Shown one piece after another: positions 12,321 to 21,303 of a stretch of DNA of 64,000 nt. This DNA comes from Linepithema humile. Lineage: Eukaryota > Arthropoda > Insecta > Hymenoptera > Formicidae. Positions within the stretch are counted from its first letter, which is position 1, and each line of letters begins with the position of its first letter. The position numbers and the translations under genes are program-made. The notes beneath the pieces are model-generated. The model was not told the origin of the DNA. It searched no databases and worked only from the letters and a program-made list of their open reading frames with translations. Where the stretch lies: contig NC_090133.1 in NCBI RefSeq assembly GCF_040581485.1, positions 27,058,139-27,122,138 of the forward strand. The letters are read 5' to 3'.

Positions 12321-12888
12321 TGCCTTATCGTTATTATCTTAAAGAGATGCGTGAACTGCTTTTCTTTTAATAGGTACGATAATTCTTATTTTTTTCTTCT
12401 TTTTCTTTAACCACTACGATGACGTTAGGTACAGTTAAATACTATGGTTGTGCGCCCATCTCTTTATAATCGAAGTGTTTCTCCTACCTATTCGTTATTT
12501 TTATCTTTTCTTTTGTTTTGTTTCGCTTAATATCTGCTCAGGTCTCTTTCGTTTCTTCTTGGTTTTTTTTGTTTTTTTTTTTTTTAAGCCTACAAACAAC
12601 GGGATTAAAATCTTTATCGCCCTTTCTCACGAAGAGGAAGATAACTGTCCGTCGTGCTGTTCTTTTTTCTAAAGGTGTGGATAGATAGGTTCGCGCGCTT
12701 ATTTTAACTGTCATAAAAAGATAGGCACACCTTCACCTACGTTACTGAAGTACAATCACCGTAAGCGAAGCTTCTGGATGGATTCCACTTGGTTTTTGTG
12801 TCGCGGAGCGACGCGGGCATCCCTCGCGCCTTCACACCGACGAATCGAGATTACTCTTTTGCGATGACTCTACGTATCTTGCGAAAGA

Positions 12889-12906
12889 GAGAGAGAGAGA
12901 GAGAGC
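12889..12906. repeat. (GA)n microsatellite
   Basis: Short AG repeat, purine-rich on the + strand. Confidence 0.9.
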
Positions 12907-13075
12907 TGGAGAAAGTGCGGTTTAGTTGGCGTTTTGCAGAGTAAAAGGACGCCGCGCGCTGATTGTGACAGTGTGATCCGCGAGATCTGCCCGCGCTGGT
13001 CCGCCTAGTTTTTCACAGACGGAGACGTTATTAATTACCGCGTGTCACCATCACTGCTACTGCGGTGTACGATAC

Positions 13076-13140
13076 ACATATATATAAATATATATTATAT
13101 ATATAAATATATAATACCATATATTGTTATATATTTATAC
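13076..13140. repeat. AT-rich palindromic simple repeat
   Basis: ATATAT and AAATATATA units alternate over about 65 bases. Self-complementary low-complexity DNA. Confidence 0.8.
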
Positions 13141-13220
13141 ATACTTAATCGCAAATGCCTCTATTTCGTTGGAAACGAGTGCGCGAGAAATACGCCTGTC
13201 GCAATGATGTTGGGATAACG

Positions 13221-13223
<3 letters not shown>

Positions 13224-13300
<77 letters not shown>
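13224..13300. repeat. Long (GA)n microsatellite
   Basis: About 77 bases of GA with one interruption near 13292, the longest dinucleotide tract in the window. Confidence 0.96.
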
Positions 13301-13302
<2 letters not shown>

Positions 13303-14982
13303 CGATTCCGTGAGATCTACGAAGCGTGCTTGCACATATTGGAAGACGAATCATAGTGAAAAATATCCGCCCGCACTTGAACTCTCTCGGGGTAAAACGA
13401 CAAACGAACGTAAACTGACGAAATCAATTACCGAACAAATTGTCCGCAAGAGAGGAAACGAAATAATTACTTTCTCTACGGAGAGGACGAAGATGTAGAT
13501 GCTGCCTTACGAAATCAAGCTGTGATGGCTTCACGCTACTTAACTACTGCTCGAAAACTAGACATAGAGACCGTGATACTGAATACGTTTACATGTTCAC
13601 TTAACTTATGATCAACGGACACTCACACGGTAGAAGTGAATTGTGAATACAATCGATCGGATACATCCCTTAGCTGAACATTGCTGAGTGTGAGTGTAAA
13701 ACGTTGGACTCGCATTTCTCCGGATAATTTCTTATAATTTTGTCCTCCATCCTTGCAAAATCGAGACGGCGTTTCGTAAAAACACAATAGGAAACGTTTG
13801 GGACTCGAGTGTACACGTTCGTAACAAATTATATGTAAACGTTCTGCGAAGTGTGTGTATATAAAGGTTTTTTTTTTTTTTCTTTCTTAACGTTCACGTA
13901 TACATGGCAGAAAGAGGGAAAAGCGTAAAAGGGCTCCGGCGTCGCCAACGCGCGAGCGGCAACTTTTAGAATTTTCGTAGACGTTACGCTGAGGTAGCAA
14001 ACAACTTGTTCAAAAAATGGACTCGGAATGGGCAGCGACGTTTAACGCAACATTCGTTGACCGATGCGATGGCAGCGCGTATTATCAAAATATTTAGCGG
14101 ATAGACAGATAGTAGAATATCCCTTTCTTCTTTTTTTTTTTCTTTTCTTTGGAATTGCAATTAAAGCCGAGCCGAAGAGACTCGCGCGTGCGTTGTAAAC
14201 GTACTCAGTAAAGTGTATTTTTTTTGTTTTTTTTCTTCGTATATTAGCTTACATCATCGTATTCTCTCGGCGGTCGGAGATCGCCGCGTGATGACCGCCT
14301 CGGGAAATTCGCGTGTCTGTGTGTCTGTGTACGTGTTTGTGTGTGTGTGTGTGTGCTTGATCTTAAACGGTATAATGCTTCTTAAAAGTAAATCTCACAT
14401 TCATATAGTATCTGTAAAACCGCAGTTAAAATATCTTCAAGTATTATATATATACTGTGTACATATGCATATGTACATGTATATACACATACATGTATAA
14501 TAATGTATTGTAGTAGTAATTAAAATTTTGTCCAGTAACTCTTGCTCCGGCGCACCGGTGATTCGCTCGTTCTTCACGCTTGGGAAACGCCGCGCGTGCG
14601 ATAACGTCTTGTGTCTCTCTTTCCTTGCGCCCGCGCTTCCGCATTGTCATGGTAATTCAGATACGCTCGGTGCTGCGAAAGGCCGCCCGAGTGAGAATCA
14701 AATTTCGTCCTTCGTGTTATCCGAGAAAAAAAAAAAAAGAAAAAGAAAAAAAAAAAATCCGCGGTACGGCATATTGTCACTTCCCCCACACTTTTTCACT
14801 TAGAATACACGCGCGCACATTATATCTTAACAGCGTTCCTCTTGACTCTCTTTTCAATAATTTAGGGTAATAAATGTAGCGTTAGGAATACATCTCGTAT
14901 CTCCGAACGGTAAAATGGGCTGCCGCCGATCGTTATCGGGCGATGTCGAAGCCCCGATTGCTGTCCTGCCGGCTCGTTTCGC

Positions 14983-15032
14983 TCAGAACTGCACCAGCTG
15001 ATTCCGACGGGTGATCGTCACCTTCACTGTTC
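14983..15032 (-). CDS. enc: encore last coding exon
   Basis: Acceptor ctttccag on the - strand. The 2 + 48 nt complete a Gly codon and then encode TVKVTITRRNQLVQF, with stop TGA at 14985-14983. The phase fits the 16498 donor exactly, across a 1465-nt intron. Confidence 0.85.
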
Positions 15033-18000
15033 CTGGAAAGAAACGTCATTTCTGAGAGCGGATTGCGGAGGCCGCCCGCTTTCCTCGACGTGTAATACGA
15101 GTGAATCGTTCTGATGCAACTGAACAGATGTCAAAAAGAAAACGTATTCACAAGTACGTTAAGTGTAACTCAGCAGAAGAAGCCTTATATGTAAAAGCAA
15201 AACATGTTTCACCAGAAAGAATAATTCGTACAGCAATCGTATATTAATCGATAATTGAGTAGAAGAATGAGAGAAGTTTGTTGCGACAAAGTCAGCTTGG
15301 CTCGGCGTTATTCGTGTAATCTTGTCAATCTGAATAATAAGCGAAAGAGTAAACGTACCGTAAGTGTCGTGTACGAAAATGTTGGAGAAAAACGTGTGCA
15401 GAGAATACATTCAGTGTCATTGTGACGAAATGTATCCACAAACATTCCAGAATTGTTTCCCTCCAATTTTCAAGCGGACTACGTTGAGAGAAGTGCATTC
15501 TTTGCAAAGGAATAATACAAAAATTGAACAGGAACATTCTGAATGTTTTTCTTCTTAATCAGGAATGACTACGTTCAGAAAACAAAACGATTACGCAATC
15601 GTTGAATGAAAGCGCTCTTGTTGAAAAAATAAACATAAGAAAATAGATATGAAAAAGATGTACAACTGACGTGAATTTTATTATTACGAATATTATTACT
15701 TCAAATATCGGATTTTTTTACATTAAGTTCTAGCAATAATGAATTCATATTTTTGAGGATGCGAAATATTTTCAGAGTTCTTTAAATCAAATATATAACG
15801 AGTATTTATTTGTTTATTATTAGTGCAATTAATGTTGAAAACGCCGAAAACTATGCCTCAAAAATAGATACAATTATTTAGCAAACAGATTTCCACTCAA
15901 TGAGGGCTCATTCAATGTGGTTGCACGATCATTGTGCTTTTTAAACATAGCCATTGCTGTTCTGTGCGCGCGTTGCTGTTTAAGCGTATGGTGCAAGAAT
16001 AAAATACATGTGTGCGATGAAAAGATATCCTTCCTTCTTTCTTCCGTAACACCGTAGTGTTTTCAACCAATAAATCTGTACTCTACGTTAGAATATCTCT
16101 CTGTAACAATAATTTTTGAGATTTGTGATCCGCGATCTTGCGCGATCACCAGTAAAATTTGCAGAAGTAGGAATTACTTTCCAGCACGTCATCGTAAAAC
16201 CGAAAAAAACGTCAAGAAAGATGAATCAACGCGCATGAAAAAAGCCCCTATCGTACGAAGAAGACACCGTGTGTTCTGTGTAAGTATTTTATACTTAAGT
16301 TTCTGTACCTTATATCATACTGTCTTCCACAGGTTTCGCTTTTAAGGGGAGACAAGAATGTGTCAAAATCGTGTTACACTTTATCCTTCATAAGCGAAAT
16401 GAAAGCGGAAAGTAAACTAAATCTTAAGCGACGTACTGAGCGAACATTGAATCTTTTTTTTTTTCTCTTTTCCACGCTTTTTGCTAGTTTCTCATACCTT
16501 CTCTGATGTCTTTGGGTACGTTCGACGAGAGTGACGGCATGGAAGGCGCCTGATAGAAATTGGGCCGCGCGCCGCTCGGTGGCAAAGACGTTACTTTGGA
16601 CCTGGAACGCACGAGCAGATATAGATTCACCAGAGACGTGAAATTTACACGGAGAGGAATGCGGAATGGAATGTGAGAAAGTCGAGGCTACCTCTGTTTG
16701 CGTATCTTCTGATTTCTGCCGTCGAAGGAGGTCGGCGTGCCGGCCCCCGAGGCATTAGACGAATAAGAAGGCGGCCTGTACGGTCGCGGGCAACCTTGAA
16801 CAACAGGCGGTGATGATACTGGTGCATACTGCAACCTGGGGTTGGTAGGTACGCCAGGATGCATCAATCTCATATCTCCTGCGGCGTTTCAAAGTTGACG
16901 ACGGTCAGACGACAGTGAAAGAGAAAAACGATTAAAAAAAAAAAAACGTTTGGAAAACACACCTTGCACAATATGGACACCCTGATACATTGGCAGTGGG
17001 TAACGTGGTTGAGGTTGCGCGCTCCTGTCTCCGCTCCCACCTCCGAAGAGCTCGTGCGCCGGGGTCGGGGACCGACTGGCCCTCTGGGAGTTGCCTGGCG
17101 TCGTCGCTCGAACACCGGGAACGACCTGTTTCGCGAAAGCACCCCTCGTCAGTCAGTGCGAGTACGGATAGTAGTAACAATGATTACTGCGTGTCACCCT
17201 CACAGGAACGTTTTGCCTGAAGACGAGATTGGGTACCAGCGTGGGTGTCATGTACGCGCCGGGCGGAGCTGGCGAAGCGCCGTTGTGAGCGACCTGGCCG
17301 TACGTCCCGCCGGACACCATCGCCGGGGCGGCGTAGCTGCTCGAGTTCACGTACATCAACGGCATACCGGGTATCTGTGTTTGCAATCGTCAGACAGGAT
17401 TTTATCGATGGAAATTCTTTTCGAGCTTTCTCGATCTCGTATTAATCGTATCTTTCGATTATTTTGTTCGAAAATGTGAGAGCCAAGCCGAGAAATCAAT
17501 CACCTGACTGGACGTTGGCGTATTCGGTGGCGTAGGTACTCTGTACATCACAGGCGGCGGTTGAATCGTCGGTTGTCCCGGCGGATAATACGTAGGAACC
17601 ATATGGACTGGAGGTTGATACGTATAGTCGCTCGGCGTCGGGGTCACTGCCGGCACTGAATTGTAGGGTACCGGGTAACTGCCTACGTAATTAGCTGAAA
17701 TACATTAATCATGTAGATAAGATAAACAGAGGGAGGGAGAAGCAAAGAGAAAGAGAGAGAGAGACATAGCAATCGCGTGACGTACAATTTGCTTGGCTCG
17801 GAGGCGTCATGGTTTGCGTGTTGAAAGAGTAATTCGTCGGGAACCTTTGTTGCTGATGCAGCTGCTGCCTGTCGCCTGGATTCTGACCGACGGAAATTGC
17901 CGTTCCAGGCGGAGGCACAAAGTACATAGTCTGCTGAGGCTGAAAAAGATTCGTTTATCGTTAGAGCGCGCGACGTGCGAAATAATGGGATAACATTCGT

Positions 18001-21000
18001 TTGGTACTCGTACTGGTATTTGACTCGGTGGTGGCTGCCAATAATTCGGCTGCACCGTCTGCACGTTTTGCATGGCTTGAGTCGTGGATGGCGGCGGTTG
18101 CGGATACGCGGAGTGCGGCGGCGTGGTGTGGCTGTCGCCGCTGCCGCGCTGATCGTAGATATTCATTCCCAAAAAGTATCCGGACAAATCGGCCACGTCC
18201 TAAACAACATCGATCGCGATATCAGTTGGGCTCTTGGAAAAATGGATTGCAAAAGGTTTTTCCAATAATTACTACAATACAATCCTCTTTCAATTGATTG
18301 CTTTTTTGCGCCGCGCTAGATGCGTCATTGCAAAAGAATTCTCGCAAACGCGAGAAACACTCACCCCCGACTGTGGCATTGGTCCTTGATGCACAGGTAC
18401 CGCGTAATTGGCATAGAGCTGACTCTGATTATGAAAGACAACATCCCCCTGACCGCCGTTTTGCACGCTCGCTTGACCCTGAGTCGGATGAGGCGCCATC
18501 ATCACAGCCGGTTGCCCCACGTGGGGCGGATAGACACCCTGGTTGTACGGTTCTGAGGTAGGTACGTAACTCGCATACGGTTGTTGAGCCGTTTGGTTAG
18601 TATGACTACACGTCTGCACCGTCGCCGACGATTTGACTAGACTTTGTTGCTGCTGCTGCTGCTGCTGCTGCTGCGGTTGCGGTTGCGGCTGCGGCTGCGG
18701 CTGCTGCTGGTGCTGCGCCTGCTGTTGCGGAATAGGCGGATTTTGCGGAGCAGGAGCAGGGGGAGGAGGAGGCGGCGGCGGCGGTGGCGGCGGCGTGAAC
18801 GGCAGGCTCGGTGACGTTGCCGTGTTCGTCACTTGAGTGCCGGACGTCGCGCCGGCGGCGTTCATCTTCGACTGCGATGATCGCTGCTTCTTGCCGTCGC
18901 CCTTGGGATTGCCGCACGTCGTTCTCGACGGCTCGGGAGGTATTTCCGCGTGCTGCTGCTGCTGCTGTTGCTGCTTGCTGGTCGCGGACGGCACCGCGTT
19001 GTTGTTCTCGTTCTCGATATTAAAAAACTTTGGCGGATTGTCCGGATCGTAACGGTAGATCGAGCCGTCTGCGTTCGTGTACGGTTGATTGGTTTGCGGA
19101 TTTATTATTATACTGCCAGGCGGCACGCTCGATAAACTGCTGACCGCCCACATAACCGTCTGGCCGCCGCTTGACTCCGGCGAGGCTAAGTCTTGACTAG
19201 ATACTTGAGTGTGGCTGCACGTCATGGCGGCTGGCACGGGCGAGGGCGATGGCGACGGCGATATCGTCGCGTCACTGCGCTGGCTCTGCGATTTGTAGCC
19301 GCTGCTCGAGCGACTCGGGCTCAAACGTGAACACATACTGGCCCCGGAATCTGCGAATATGTTTACGGTGTGAGAACGACGAGCAGCAATAAACAAAAGC
19401 GACAAATGACGCAGAAATATCGCGGTGTATATTGTTACATTGACATCGCCGAGAAAGATTTCGCAACGTTCGTTCGTCGACAAACTTGATACGTTCGATG
19501 TCGGCAGAATAATGGCCGTTCGCAAAGGCACCGTCAGCGAAATTTTTGTCGACAATTCCGACGCAACTACGTGCGTATATCACCTTGCTTCATGAGACGA
19601 GCTCCCGCGCTGTGCGTGGACGTCACGCTGTCCCCTCGCGACAGCATGCCCTTCGTGTAACCACCAAAGCTGAATGACTTAGAAACAGAGGGGCGCAGTA
19701 CGGCGCCGCGGAACGAGTCCCTACCGTCGAAGGACTCGCCCTTCAGGAGTCGATTTTGCCTGTGCAGGAACGCAAAAAATGCATTCGGTGAAACTTGTAT
19801 CATCAACTACGAATATAAATATTGCTCATTAGAATATAATGAAGATTCACCTGATCAGGTGATCCGAAGGATGCAGCAGGCGATACCTCGCCGAGACGTC
19901 CGAACTCTCCGTCGAGGACCACGGCCAGGACGTGACCTCGCCGCTCTCGCAGCTGCTGTCTTTGAATATCCTTCGCCTGGCGCGCTCGTACTCCTCCTCC
20001 CGCTCCTCGAAGCTCTTGCTGCGTCGGCAGTAATCGCCCGACAGCCTGTCCGGCGATTTGAAGTTGAAGCTGTCCTCGAATGAACTCGAGTCCCGTTTCA
20101 AGATACTCCGTCGCGGCTCCTCGGACAGAATCAGGTCGTCCCTGATGTGCTCCTTGAAACGGGTGTCCGGTATCCGCATATTCTTCGTCCGCGTGACGAT
20201 GACGCTTAGTCCGGACTGATCCACGTTGTGCTCCATGCCAAAGTAAGCCGCCACCCGGTGCACCAGCATCCTGTTGTACGACGACATGTTCGGGAACTTG
20301 TGCGAGCCCTTCTGCCGGTCCTTCGCGAACTCGATCAGATCCTTCTCGATCTTCAGCAGCACCGTGCGGTCTTTCTGATTGCGGTTTATCGTCTCGGCGA
20401 TAAATTGCTCCAAATCTATCCCGGTGCTGTCCGTGTACAGCTCCGTGCTGCTGTCTGCAAACGAAATTTGTAATAGAATGAGCTCGCATATGAAAGATGA
20501 CTGAAAGTTTTGGAATCATTTAAAAAAAAAAAAAAAAAAAAAAAAAACGACTGGTTTATAGTAAATTGTTATCGTTTTTTATGTTCCAGCAAAAAAAACA
20601 GATTGTTCAAATTGAATTCTAAAACACTTTTGATAATATTCAAATCGACGAATCTCCAAAACAGACGATGTCTTACTGAGTGTACTGAGTACAGTGAAAA
20701 TTATACGAATCATTAAAATTCTTATCTTTTGCTGTTCTATTCTTCATCGACTCTGAAATTTTCGAATAAAAAAAACGTACCGCGCGAGAGGCACGGCGAC
20801 GCGCTGTCGTAGCTGCCCTGGGACGAGTTCTGATGTCTGAGCTTGTGCCTGGAGCCGGGCCTGCTCACCGAGAGCGTGTTGCCGCATTGCGCCGTGCACT
20901 GATTATTGCAGATGTTCAGCGTGTTCGGCCTGCGCTGCTCGGACTTGTGCTGATTGTTCGGCGCGCTCGGCGCGAGATTCGTGCTTTTCGGCGAGTGCTG

Positions 21001-21248
21001 CAGCGCCTGGCCGGACCTGGACGGCGACACCGGGGTCTGCAGCAGGCCCGGCCGCTCGCTCTGATTGTTCTTCACGCAGTTATTGCATTTCTGAATGATA
21101 TTCGCGCCCGCGAACTTGGAACGATGGTTCTCCAACTTATTGCCGTTCGTCGGAGAAGTGATGCTCTTTGGTGAGTGTATCTGAGAGGGACTAGATTGAC
21201 CTGCGCGGACAAAGTTCGAGAATCAAGACTAAAACGTAAAGAAGGGAG

Positions 21249-21303
<55 letters not shown>

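Larger units (their letters stand above)
11821..14982 (-). other. Probable 3' UTR and flank of the encore gene
   Basis: No coding exon was supported. Read on the - strand this directly follows the encore stop at 14983. It contains pyrimidine-rich tracts (GA on +), (TTC)n at about 12299-12320, A/T homopolymers and (TG)n at 14337-14355. The length of the 3' UTR is unknown. Confidence 0.45.

Noticed and set aside
18633..18836. Poly-Cys/poly-Gly open frame on +
   Set aside because: It is the antisense shadow of the Gln/Pro-coding repeat in encore exon 7.
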